From: Lunularia cruciata | Lineage: Eukaryota > Streptophyta > Marchantiopsida > Lunulariales > Lunulariaceae | Length of the DNA stretch: 64,000 nt | Assembly (NCBI GenBank): GCA_948567375.1 | Contig: OX419756.1 | Coordinates: forward strand, 49,428,333-49,492,332 | Direction: 5' to 3' | Notes under the pieces: model-generated | The model's database searches: none | Told to the model about the DNA's origin: nothing | The model's input: the letters and a program-made list of their open reading frames with translations, nothing else | Position numbers and translations under genes: made by a program | Part shown: in pieces, positions 9,983-21,100 of the stretch | How the letters are laid out: every line of letters begins with the position of its first letter | Numbering within the stretch: position 1 is the stretch's first letter

Positions 9983-11874
9983 TGTGACAACCTGCAAATA
10001 TCACTTTTGCGGTAATCAGGTAAGTAAAGTTTGTTCCCACATAGATACTAGTCAGAATTGGTCAAATACAAAGTCAAAATAACAATTGCAGTTCTTCTTG
10101 GTTGCGTCTTTAATCTCTTAGGTAGAAACCACACCCAGAAGAGAGTAACAAGCACTGACTCGAAGTCTTGTCACAAATTCACACTCCTTAATCACAACTC
10201 CATCAATTCTTTCCAAACAATCTTGATTGTGATGATTCAGGCTCTCCCAAAAATGACACTTCACTGCAAAACAACTTCGCCTCAGAATTGTGTTCCACCC
10301 GTCCACTAAAGGCACAACTTCCTCGATGGAAATTGCTTCACATCAACCTTGCACAACACTCATAAATGCAGAATACTACCAACACTACAATTCCTCTCAA
10401 ATTTGTCAAGGCATTGCTTTGATTGCACTTCACTCAAGATCAAACACACAGAATGAAGATCAAGGCTGCGGAATCCAACATCCAACAAACACACTAACTT
10501 GCACTTCAAATTTCTCCACACAATCACAAACACAAAGTTGATACTCTGAATCAAGCTCAAGCGACAAGCACTGCTTCACAACACTTTGCTTTATCTATTC
10601 TCAGAAATAATGAACACTGAACAACATAAGACTGCGAATGCCACTCTTAAATAGTGAAGCAATCGACAGTTATCTTCCTAATGTACCTCTTCCTAATGAC
10701 TCTACAAACCTGCAGATTTGAAATGACAATGCACCTCTTCATATCTGCCTATTCAAATCTCAAATCAGTTACTAATCCGATCCGATGTCTACTTCCTCGG
10801 CTTTCAAACCCAAACCTGAAGTAACTTTACTTCCTAAATTCTGTCCTCGGGTTTCACAACTCCCAATTCCTCCACTAATTCTAACACTTCTCCTTCCTGA
10901 TCTGCAATTACTATCATAATTAAGCCTTCTAAATCTCTATCTCCCGACCACTCTTCTCTAAAGTGTCAAATGTCAAATCCAAAGACGCTTGCACTCCTAT
11001 CTCTCTTACTTTGGGTTTAACTACTATCAATTCCTTTACTAATTGTACTATGTCATCATCAAGAATTGTAATTGAAAGCATGAATACACTATCAACACCT
11101 TCAATTTGCAATCCACTTTCTCCTAATCACTCATATAACTTACCCAAAGACACTTACTGTCTGATCTTGCACTTCAGGTTTATTCACTATTATTATTTCT
11201 CCTCTAATTCTATCTTATCTTCAATCAGAACTAAAATTGAAGTCATGGGTATCCTAAATATCTTATTTCGTTACTCTAACTTCCTCTAATGCTTCCCGTA
11301 AGATTCCAAAAGTTACCTTCACTACACTCCAAGGTCCGATTTCCTCAGGTTGAATCATATTTGTCTTGAGGCAAAGTCTTTAGACCCGAAGTCATGTAAA
11401 CCCAAAATCCAATGTCCAAAGTCACATTGACCCGAAAACACCAAACTACTCTTCACATATACTCCTAAAACTTCAAATGCTTGTAACTTCTTCTCTAGAC
11501 CTCTAAACTTTGTGAGTTTTGTGGCAATGGAAAGCCCTGAACGAGACACTTCCAATAAAATATAGCACGTTTGATTTGGACTTGTGGACACTGAGATATG
11601 GCCACCACAAGAATCCTGATCTGCAACTTCAATTTCTCCTTCGGGTTTGCACTCCTTCAACGTCTGATCCGAGTTTTTTTCCTCCTCTGACATGAAGTAA
11701 GCTTCTTCGAGTTTGACCCAATCTGAGTCCTTCTTCCTCCAACACAAATTCTACTTCCTCAGGCCTGATCAAAACACAAGTTCCCCTCATTTCTTCTCCA
11801 TTTGGTTTCAATTTGGTTTCACCAAGGCACTTCTTCTTTAAAACTTGTCCAAAATGAAAAATGTGGGTACCACA
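9983..11874 (-). mobile_element. CC-1, short CC-family element nested in G1 LTR
   Basis: The 1,892-bp insertion begins TGTGACAACC and ends GGGTACCACA, and is flanked by CTTTT at 9978-9982 and 11875-11879. That is a 5-bp target duplication with TG...CA ends, as left by LTR-element integrase. Both ends align with those of CC-2 (18124-21904) in the opposite orientation. CC-1 is about half the length of CC-2 and has lost most of the coding region. No direct terminal repeats are visible inside it, so it is either a solo LTR of a very large-LTR element or a non-autonomous unit. Confidence 0.88.
10929..11811 (-). pseudogene. Remnant of CC-family coiled-coil ORF in CC-1
   Basis: On the minus strand the C-terminal piece (10929-11111) carries GVQASLDLTFDTLEKSG. 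It lines up with GVQMSLELSLEALEKSG near the end of the CC-2 frame, which identifies the strand and family. Further upstream the minus strand holds Glu/Lys-rich open stretches (11355-11747 and 11629-11811) in different frames. Most of the N-terminal and central coding region found in CC-2 is absent. No function can be assigned. Confidence 0.65.
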
Positions 11875-12108
11875 CTTTTTGACTTTACTTGACTTTTAGT
11901 CTAGTAACTTGAGTGACTATGGTAATTATTAAATTTGGAATGTAGCTATTTCACGAGTATATAAACAAGGAGTGAGGAGTTACTCATCATCCTTTCATTT
12001 GCAACTAATTCTCTCTCATTGAGTTCTCTAGTGATCAATGTCTTGAGTCTTGGAGTGTTAGCCTTGGAGGAGTATGATGGAGTTGGGGTTCCTTGCTTTC
12101 TTAGTCCA
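11875..12108 (+). mobile_element. G1 LTR, 3' part, fused to G1c pol
   Basis: The interrupted LTR resumes with the duplicated CTTTT and keeps its TATA box near 11956. It stops at TTAGTCCA, 61 bp short of the normal LTR end. Pol sequence of G1c follows immediately. The three bases CCA (12106-12108) belong to both partners. Confidence 0.88.
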
Positions 12109-14861
12109 AATGTTACCAAGGAGGAGAAGGTGAGATTTGAGGAGAATTTTTGCAAGTGCATCTATGTGTTTGCTTTTAGCTACAAGGATTTAAAGGAAGT
12201 CACATTGGAGGAGCACAAGATAGAGGTGGAATCACATGCAAAACCAATCCGCCAAAAGCAACGTCGCATTAGCCCACCAATATCTTTGGTTATGAAGGGG
12301 GAGATTAATAAGCTCAAGGAGGCTGCATTTATCTTTGAGGTGGAGAATTCAGAATGGATGTCTCCAATTGTCATTGTGAAGAAAAAGAATGGCAAGCTTT
12401 GGGTATGTGTGGATTACAAGAAACTCAATGCTATTACCAAGAAAGACTACTACCCATTGCCATTCATTGATGAGATCTTAGAGGAGGTTGCACATCATGA
12501 GAGGTACAGTTTTGGAGAAGGTTATAGTGGATATAACCAAATCAAGATTGCACCAGAGCATCAACAACTCACCACATTCACCACGTCTTGGGGAACTTTT
12601 GCTTTCAAGGTCATGCCTTGTGGGCTTTGCAATGCTCCAGCCACATTCCAACGGTTCATGAACAATGTATTTAAAGCTTTCATCGGGAAATTTGTGAAAG
12701 ATTTCATTGATGACTTTTGTGTCTATGGGAGCAAGGATGAGCACTTTGAGCACCTAATCAAGGTCTTGCAATGCTTGGATGAGGCAAATGCATCACTCAA
12801 CCCAAAGAAGTGCATTTTTGGATGTGAAGAAGGTCTACTTTTGGCACACATCATCTCCAAGGATGGAATAGCAGTTGATCTTGAGAAGGTGAGAAAAATC
12901 TCAGACCTTCCATTCCCTTTAAGCTTGACAAAGTTACGCCAATTCTTGGAGATGGTTGGATACTATAGGAGGTTCATCTTCTCATTTTCCAACAAGGCTT
13001 ATGCACTGATCATCTACATGAAGAAGGGTGTAGATTACATGGTGATTTTGGAAGACAAGGAGGCTCTCAAAGTTTTTGAGGAGCTCAAGCAATCCCTTGT
13101 TGTAGCTCCAATTCTTACTAAAAATGATTGGAGTAAACCTTTCATCCTCTACATTAATGCTTCTAATGTAGTTATAGGATGCACTCTTAGTCAATTAGAC
13201 CAAGATGGGCATGATCATCCAATAGCTTATGCTAGTAGGTAGATGATTTCAACAAAAAAGAACTACTCTGTCATGGAGAGAGAAGGGTTGGCAATGATCT
13301 TTGGTCTGAAGAAGTTTAGACACTACTTGATTGGAGGGACAAACACCATTATCACAGATCATAAGGCTTTGAAGTACATCTTCAACAAGCCTAATGTTGA
13401 AGGGAGACTAGCAAGGTGGATGATACTCTTGTCTGAGTATGACCACACCATTGAGGATAGGCAAGGAAAGAAATATGCAAATGCTGATTTGTTATCTAGG
13501 GCCTATGATCATGATAGAGATGAGCTAGTGGATGATTCCTTCTTGGATGAGGAGCTCATGACAACCTCAGTCACTCAAGAGGTTCCAATGGAGTACAAGA
13601 AGATTGTGGATTTTGTGACAAGAGGTAACTATCCAAAAAAGATGCATGCTAGAGCAAGAAGAAGGCCCTTGCAACAAGATCTAGACCTTACACAATGGTA
13701 GAGGATATTCTTTTTCAACAAGGAGCAGATGGTCTACTTTGAAGAGTAGTGGTTAAGGAAGAGTCTATCCTACTTATAAAGGAGTTTCATGAAGGTTTAG
13801 TGTGTGGAGAGACACTTTGCAGGAAAGTGACCGCTTTCAAGATTCTAGATGTAGGTTACCATTGGAGAGGGATTCTCAAGGATTTTCTTGATTATTGAAA
13901 AACTTGTCATGTTTGTCAAGCTTTTGCAGGAAAGTCTACATCCACTCCACCACTTAGATCAATTCCATTGCTAGGACCTTTTGAGAAGTGGGGAATTGAT
14001 TTTGTAGGTCCTCTCAATAAAACCCCAAGGAACAATCGGTACATTGTGGTAGTAACTAATTACCTTACCAAGTGGGTTGAGGCTAGACCATTGAGGGACA
14101 AGATTGAAGGTGAAGTTGGTAGATTTCTTTACAAATGAATTATCACTAGATTTGGATGCCCTTTGGAGTTGGTGTATGATAGAGGAGGAGAGTTTACAGG
14201 AAGCATTACTACAGCCATGCTACAACATTTCTCTATCACACATAGAGTAACTACATCCTATAAGCCAAATTCCAATGGCTTGGCAAAGAGAACCAATCAG
14301 ACCTTGTGCATGATGTTGGCCAAAGATGAAAAAATGGAGGGGGCTAAACATCATTGAGACAAGAGGATTCATGCAGTTTTGTGGGAGTATAGGACAACCA
14401 TGAAGACTTCCACCGGATATTCTCCATTTCAATTGGTATATGGTATTGAGTCTACCCTACCTATTCACTTTGATCTTCCTACCTTCCAAAGCATTCATAG
14501 GAGATTGAAGAAAGCACAAGGAGGTGAAGTAGAGAAGTCAAGGAAGGAACAACTCATGGATTTGGAAGAGACAAGAGCAGTTGCTATGGTTTGAGTGGAG
14601 CAAGTCGAAAGTAAACAAAAGGAGAGCTATGACAAGAGGCAAGGCAAGAAGAAGGTGGAGCTTTTCAAGGAAAGTGATTGGGTAGTGTTGTTTGATTCTA
14701 TTCGATTCAAGAGAGTGCAAAAGAAGTTTTTGCCTAAGTACTTTGGACCTTTCATAGTGGAGAAGGTGTGGGGTAATTACACCTATGATCTCAAGGATTT
14801 GGGAGGAAGACACTTTGATAAGATTAACCATGATAAGTTGAAGATATATCATAGAAGGTAG
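12106..14861 (+). pseudogene. 5'-truncated degenerate gypsy pol (G1c)
   Basis: The copy starts upstream of the reverse transcriptase (PNVTKEEKVRFEE) and runs to the usual pol end. Gag, zinc knuckle and protease are missing. Reverse transcriptase is open to 13242 with FIDD kept, and RNase H continues to 13701. Breaks include TAG at 13240, a TGA near 13740, the same 1-base insertion as G1b near 13812, TGA near 13897, TGA near 14137, TGA near 14356 and TGA at 14592. The integrase catalytic Glu is Lys, as in G1b. An open reading frame spans the LTR-pol joint (from 12019) but has no ATG near its start. Confidence 0.92.
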
Positions 14862-14909
14862 AGAGATCTTGACTTTGAGGACAAAGTGAAAACTTAGTCC
14901 AGGGGTAAA

Positions 14910-15600
14910 TGTAACACCCATTTGTACATGTGTGTGGTATTGTGATATTTAGCTTGGTATTACAAGTACTCGAGAGATATTATTTATATAGAGATAAAGG
15001 ATGGTTCTACATTAGTCATGATTAGCTAAAGTTAGTCATAGCTAAGATAGAGGAGACCTTACTTTAGAGGAAGTAGAAAAGATGAGCACCACTATTTTGG
15101 ATTCTAGTGTGTTGACTTGATATTATTCCTGTGTGTTTGGCTTTGAGGAAAGAGTTGAGAACTCTCGGACCCGCAAGCCTTTTTGTTTTGGATTGTTCTT
15201 CAGGTCCAAGGATACCCATGTGAAGGAATCCTTGACTTAGTGGTTGGATCAAGATAAGATCACATGCTAGTGGAATATGCCCATGTGAATGGATATTCCT
15301 TTTTACTTTTTGACTCTACTTGACTTTAAGTTTAGTACCTGGAGTTATTGAGGTAATTAGTAACTTTGGTACTTAACCATTTCACAAGTATATAAACAAG
15401 GAGCGAGGAAGTACTCATCATCCTTTCAATTGCAACTATCTCTCTCTCATTGAGTTCTCTAGTGAGCAATGACTTGAGTCTTGGAGTGTTAGCCTTGGAG
15501 GAGTATGATGGAGTTGGGGTTCCTTGCCTTCTTAGTCCATGGTGCGCTATCATAATAGCCATGAGAGGTTCATCCTAAGTGAGAGAAAGGCTGGCTCACA
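14910..15600 (+). mobile_element. G1 LTR, full length (3' LTR of G1c)
   Basis: The 691-bp copy runs from TGTAACACCC to GGCTCACA after a CCAGGGGTAAA tract. The sequence after 15600 is a CC-family 3' end rather than host DNA or a primer site. Confidence 0.93.
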
Positions 15601-15763
15601 GATTGTGAGTGAAGTGCAATTAGAGCAATGCAATTGTTGTGACAAGACTACGAGTCAGTGCTTGTTACTCTCTTCTGGGTGTGTTTTCTACTTGCAAGAT
15701 TTAAAATGCAACCAAGAAGAACTACATTGTTATTTTACTTTGTATTTGACCAATTCTGACTCG
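15601..15763 (+). repeat. Fragment of CC-family 3' end
   Basis: About 160 bp match the tail of CC-2 (near 21452-21475 and 21712-21840), including CAGTGCTTGTTACTCTCTTC and the run reading ACCAATTCTGACTCGTA. The piece is internally deleted and lacks the terminal TTGTCACA. Confidence 0.75.
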
Positions 15764-16300
15764 TACCACTACTTGATCCAAATTGTATTGGTGAAATTGC
15801 ATGCTCAAAGACCATCTCCTGGTTTGATCCACAAATTTCAGAATTTGGGATGTTGGCTCAAACATGGTATACCCCAGTCAATGTGTAGTGTCTTTTATCA
15901 TGACATTCACATCTGGGACCTTGAATCAATGGACGTGATCATGCAGCCTGTGATCTCCGCATCCACTTTGGGAGATCCCAAATCTTCTTGTTCAATATGA
16001 TAGATTGCGGGCAAGTCTTTCTTGGTCATTGCCCTTACTTTCTTGAAGGCTTAACTCAGCTGCTTCTTATACAACTTGTTGTCCTCCCACAATTACTTGA
16101 ATGTGACGTTTGCATTTGTAGATGCCAAATCTACAACAATATTGTATTGGGGTACTCCCTCCAACTTCACCTTCCTTGTCTTTGTCTTCATGTTTGAAAT
16201 CTCTCCTCGTTCAAATTAGACTTTGGGCGCTTTAGGATGGTGACCGGAGTATTGGTGGTCTTGAATCAATGTTCTTTGGGTTTGCCCATCGGCTTGGATC
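15764..16300 (-). pseudogene. Gypsy gag-protease relic, lineage K (3' part)
   Basis: Read on the minus strand, this holds a motif of the form YNIVVDLASTNANVTF followed by a Leu-rich basic segment. It parallels the G1 segment WNYNVLEDVGSHKANITVGQ just before its protease. Then comes a retropepsin-like DSRS motif and, after a frameshift, VNVMIKDTT and a segment ending FVDQTRRWSL. This is a different and much older gypsy lineage. Stops and frameshifts are frequent. It continues across the solo LTR at 16992-17501. Confidence 0.6.
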
Positions 16301-16991
16301 TGTGAGCCGGCCTATCTCTCACTCAAGATGAACCTCTAATGGCTATTATGGTAGCGCACCATGGACTAAGAAGGCAAGGAACCCCAACTCTATCATACTC
16401 CTCCAAGGCTAACACTCCAAGACTCAAGATATGCTCACTAGAGAACTCAATGAGAGAGAGATAGTTGCAAATGAAAGGATGATGAGTACCTCCTCATCCC
16501 TTGTTTATATACTTGTGAAATAGTTACGTACCAAAGTTACTAATTACTGTAGTAACTCAAGTTACTAGAATAAAAGTCAAGTAAAGTTAAAAAGTAGAAA
16601 GGAATATCCATTCACATGGGCATATTCCCCTAAGCATGTGGTCTTATCTTGACCCAATCACTAAGTCAAAGATTCCTTCACATGGGCTATCCTTGGACTA
16701 AAGAAGAATCCAAAACAAAAAGGCTTGCGGGCCCAAGAGTTCTCAACTCTCTCCTCAAAGCCAAACACCTAGGAATAATACCAAGTCAACACACTAAAAT
16801 CCAAAATAGTGGTGCTCATCTTTTCTACTTCCTCTAAATTAAGGTCCCCTCTATCTTAGTTATGACTAACTTTAGCTAACCATGACTAATATAGAACCAT
16901 CCTTTATCTCTATATAAATAATATCTCTTAAGTACTTGTAATACCAAGCTAAATATCACAATACCACACACATGCACAAATAGATGTTACA
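16301..16991 (-). mobile_element. Solo G1 LTR, minus orientation
   Basis: A complete 691-bp LTR lies in reverse, from TGTGAGCCGG to ATGTTACA, with no internal region on either side. It interrupts relic K. An exact 5-bp target duplication is not evident. GATC occurs at both flanks (immediately left; five bases away on the right), so the site may have been altered. Confidence 0.9.
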
Positions 16992-17501
16992 TATCAGATC
17001 CCTTGCTTTGGATTTGATGTCCACCAGAAACATGATAGGCTTCAACTTTGTATCCTCCACCACACTCATTTCCCGAGTTCTATGTATTGCTTCTTTGATT
17101 TCTTTCTGCAAAGCTTTAGCTTAAGCTTTTGCTAGAATCTTTTCCTCTTTGACAAAAAGATAGCTTTCGGGTGTAGTCTCTTCACCTTTTGTGAAGATGA
17201 AAAAGTAGTACTTGTTTCTTTGGGATCACGCTTCTTCTTACTCAAGCATGTCTCAACTTTCTAAATTTTGAGGTCTAGCCATTTGCCTTCAAAAGCCGGA
17301 CTCCCTTCTTGAGGTCTCTTCTCCTCAAGTGTTATACAATTTACATGTGTATCCCCTTTCACCTGGAGCACGCTCAATAAAGGTGTATACATATTTTACA
17401 TGTGGCTTTAGGTTTGGTGGTTGCAAGTACTGATTTCCAGTATGACCCGATCCTTTACGATTTCCACATAAAGGGACATACCAAATTTGTTATCTTGGCT
17501 T
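16992..17501 (-). pseudogene. Gypsy gag relic, lineage K (5' part)
   Basis: The minus strand shows a Lys/Ser-rich gag-like stretch (for example KKKRDPKETSTTFSSSQKVK) broken by stops. It reads toward the protease relic on the other side of the solo LTR. The order gag, then LTR, then protease fits one old element split by the LTR. Identification is weaker than for the protease part. Confidence 0.45.
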
Positions 17502-18031
17502 TGTGACACCCATTTGTGCATGAGTGTGGTATTGTGATATTTAGCTTAGTATAACAAGTAATTGAGAAATATTAATTATATAGATAAAGGATGGTTCTAT
17601 ATTAGTCATGATTAGCTAAAGTTATTCATAGCTAAGATAGAAGGGACCTTAATTTAGAGGAAGTAGAAAAGATGAGCACCACTATTTTGGATTCTTATGT
17701 GTTGACTTGGTATTATTCTTAGGTGTTTGGCTTTGAGGAAAGAGTTAAGAACTCTTGGGCCCGCAAGCCTTTTTGTTTTGGATGCTTCTATAATCCAAGG
17801 ATAGCCCATGTGAAGGAATCCTTGACTTAGTTGTGGGGTCAAGATAAGATCACATGCTTAGTGGAATATGCCTATGTGGATAGATATTCCTTTATACTTT
17901 TTGACTTTGCTTGACTTTTAGCCTAGTAACTTGAGTTACGTGGTAAATAGTAACTTTAGTGCATAATTATTTCACAAGTATATAAACAAGAGATGAGGAG
18001 GTACTCATCATCCTTTCATTTGAAATTATCA
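17502..18031 (+). mobile_element. G1 LTR, 3'-truncated
   Basis: The LTR starts TGTGACACCC and follows the G1 LTR for about 530 bp, past the TATA box. It breaks off after TCATTTGAAAT. The 92 bp to the CC-2 start are unassigned. This could be the 5' LTR of G1d pushed apart by the CC-2 insertion, but the primer site is not visible. Confidence 0.85.
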
Positions 18032-18123
18032 CATTTTTGGTTCTATTATTGGGACCTCTCTAGAAGGCAAGATAATATTCCACGTACAATTCTATATTAG
18101 ACAGTAGGAGGCTATGAGAGCTC

Positions 18124-21100
18124 TGTGGTGCCCACATTTTTGGTTTTTTCAGAATAAAGGAAAAGAAGTGTATAGAGAAGTTGGATTGCGCCTGTATGGC
18201 CGAAGAAGGTGAAGAAAACAGTCTTCGTGATGAAACCCAAAGTAAAGTGACTTCGGGTCATAAGGCAAAGTATTTGGAAATGCCCTGTCAGCATACAACC
18301 CGAAGTAAATTGTCTTCGGATCAAGGGGAGCTCAAGCCGAGGCAAAGACAGTCTAACAACCTTTTGTCAGGGTGAGAAATTCAAGAAGGGGCCGTTTGAA
18401 AACTGGTGGCTCATACGTGCAAAGGTTGATTGACATTGACAGGTGCATGTTGGAGGTGTGATTTCTCAGTAGGAACTCGAAGTGACGGAAGACAAAGAAG
18501 CGCAACTCTATAAAAATTGAAACTGCAACAACGAAATGTCGAGCAATTTTCCTTTGCCGTTGAAGAGTCGTCTTGCAGGTGATCGGGGAAAGGGAAATAG
18601 AGTTGGACTCATGTTAGTGCGCAAGGGAGAAGTCGTGAGAGTGAAATCGAGAGAAAGTGAGAAAGTAGAAGAGATGGGAGGAGGGAAGAAGAACTCCAAA
18701 TTTGCAGTGAGAAATCATGCGATTTGGAGATTAGATGTGATAGCACGGATCGAAGTCTTGAGCCGACTTCGGATCACCTTTCTGGCATGGAACTGGAACG
18801 TAAGTTTTCCAGGATTCATGACAGAAATCATCGAGAGTAGGTGTCTTGATGGACTCGAGGAAGAAGGGAAGAGAGGAAATCCGGCTTGCTGGACAGAGTC
18901 GGATTGGAGACTTGTACTCGAGAAGGAGGCAAGCTTGGAGCAAGGAGCCACGTTCTTGGGGAAAGGAGAGATAACCCAAGAGACTCAAGAGGTGAGAGAT
19001 GCCTTCTCGTCAAAAAGAACAAAGAATGGGTACAAAGTTGAGAGTTACAAGGATCTAGTGAAGAGAGGGATCGTGAGTGCTCTCATGGCGATCTTGGAGC
19101 CGGAGTGAACTACCTATGTGATGAAACACCAAACGGTGTTCTTCCATAAGTTGTTTGCAAGAGAACCTATAAATTGGGCAAGGTGTTTTCACGGGAGAAC
19201 GAGGTAGATGGTGTGGAATTTGCGGGATAAGTCACCTCCACACTACATTGTGCTGTTTGCAACACACTTCTACCTTGGGCTCAATTTGCTGAACTCGGCG
19301 GAGCGGACTCGGATGGTGTCGCACTTCCATCCTGATGTGCGAAAGGAGGTCAATGTCAAGGAGTAGCAATACATTCTCCAAATCCGGAGCACAAACGACT
19401 ACTATGCGAAGACAGGGAAGAACATGGAGGTCGTAGTGAGTACCCCGACAAAGAAGAGGAGTCGGCAAGGAGAAGCCGAAGAAAGCAAGAAACCTTGGAA
19501 GATGCAGAGAAGTAACCTGAGGCGAGGAATGGTGGTAATTGAGTCAGAAGATGAAGACTCAGAAGGCGAGGCCGAGCTCAAAACGGAAGACTCGGAACAT
19601 GAGGAGAAACGTGAGTTGACACTGCAGAGCGGAGATACAAGCAGTGATAGTGAAGAAGGTGGAGAGATGACATTGGCGCCAACGGCTGATGATTACGAAG
19701 AAGAAGTGCAAGCCGAGTTGGAAGCCGAAGACAACACACCGCTGGAGGACAAAGTAACTGTGCCCGAGGAAAAGAAGATTGCAGTACAGCAAGGAATTTG
19801 TTCGAGACGTAAGGCAAAGTGTGAAGTGGGGCCAAGTAGAGTGAAGGAAGAAGTAGAAGAAAGCTCGGGCAGTGAGGCGTCGATTCCAATACGAAGACTC
19901 CAGAGAAGAAGGCGAGTATTGGGAGAACACGAAGAGAGAAGAGAGACCACTCCGCGGGATGAAGTAGTTGCCAGTGATGGAGTGGAGTACTTGCGAGAGA
20001 TAGTGTGCCCATTGTTGGTGAAGTTGGAGCACAAGAAGAAGGAGATGCAGTAGACTTGTCCAGAGGTAAAGACTATTTTGCAGGTCTTATCAAGATTAGA
20101 AGAAGAGAACTTGGAGTTGAAGAAGAGTGTAACCCGAGGTGAGGAGGAGAGAGAAGTATTGCGAGCGGAGGCAGTAGAGAGAAGTCAGGTAATTGAAGAC
20201 CTGAAGAGAGAAGTGAGCTATCGAGAGGATCTTGCGAGGAAGAGTGACATAGCAAGAGAGAGATAGGTAGCTGAATACAAAATCTTGAAGCAGCAGTTTG
20301 CTGATTCAAGAGTAGAAGTAATCCATGCTATGGCAAGGGTAGCATCGAAGGATCAAGAGCTCAATAGAGTGATTGAGAGTATGGAGGAGAAGAAGCAACT
20401 CTGGCAACAAGAGTTGGCTGCACGATATAGAGACAAAGAGAGATTACGAGAGTTACTTCGTAATCAGGAAGAGAAGATTGTATAGAAGGAGAAGGAGAAG
20501 GAAATGGTGAAAGCGGAATTCAAGGCAGAGTTGGCGATGTATCGAGAGGAATGGTTTGCAGATCGAGAACGAGAAAGGAAGACAAGATTGGAGCCATTGA
20601 AGGAGATTGTCCTCAAGGTGAATGCAATGTTGAGTACAGAAGCCAGCATTCAAATTGAAGAAGCGAGACTGCACGAGTTGAAGTTGCTGGTGTAGGAGAC
20701 GAGGTGCAGACAAGCAAAAGACACCGAGATGAATGCCTTGTTGATCAAATTAAGAACTCGTGTAGACAGAAAGGTTTTAGAGGTAGAGGATAACATTTCA
20801 ATTAGATTAGACTTAGTGAAAATAGAGCTAGAAAAACTTTGGAAGGATGTTAGAGCAAAACCCGAAGTAGATAACATAGGAGTCCAAATGTCTTTGGAGT
20901 TATCATTGGAGGCATTAGAGAAGAGTGGGTCGAGAGATAAGGAGTTAGATAGATTACCCACTAGTGGAATTTCAGATCATGAAAGAGAATTGCTGGATCT
21001 GGTAGAAGAAGTAGAAGATACAAGACCCGAGGAAAAAATGATAGGAAGTAAAATTACTTCGGGTTTGGGTTTGAAAGCCGAGGAAGAAGTAGACATTGGA

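Noticed and set aside
12019..13242. 407-aa frame as a functional LTR-pol fusion gene
   Set aside because: It has no ATG near its 5' end and belongs to a truncated pol with stops shortly downstream.
19559..20034. Overlapping minus-strand frames of 113-157 aa in CC-2
   Set aside because: Ser/Leu/His-rich shadows opposite the Glu/Lys-rich coiled-coil frame, with no independent motif.
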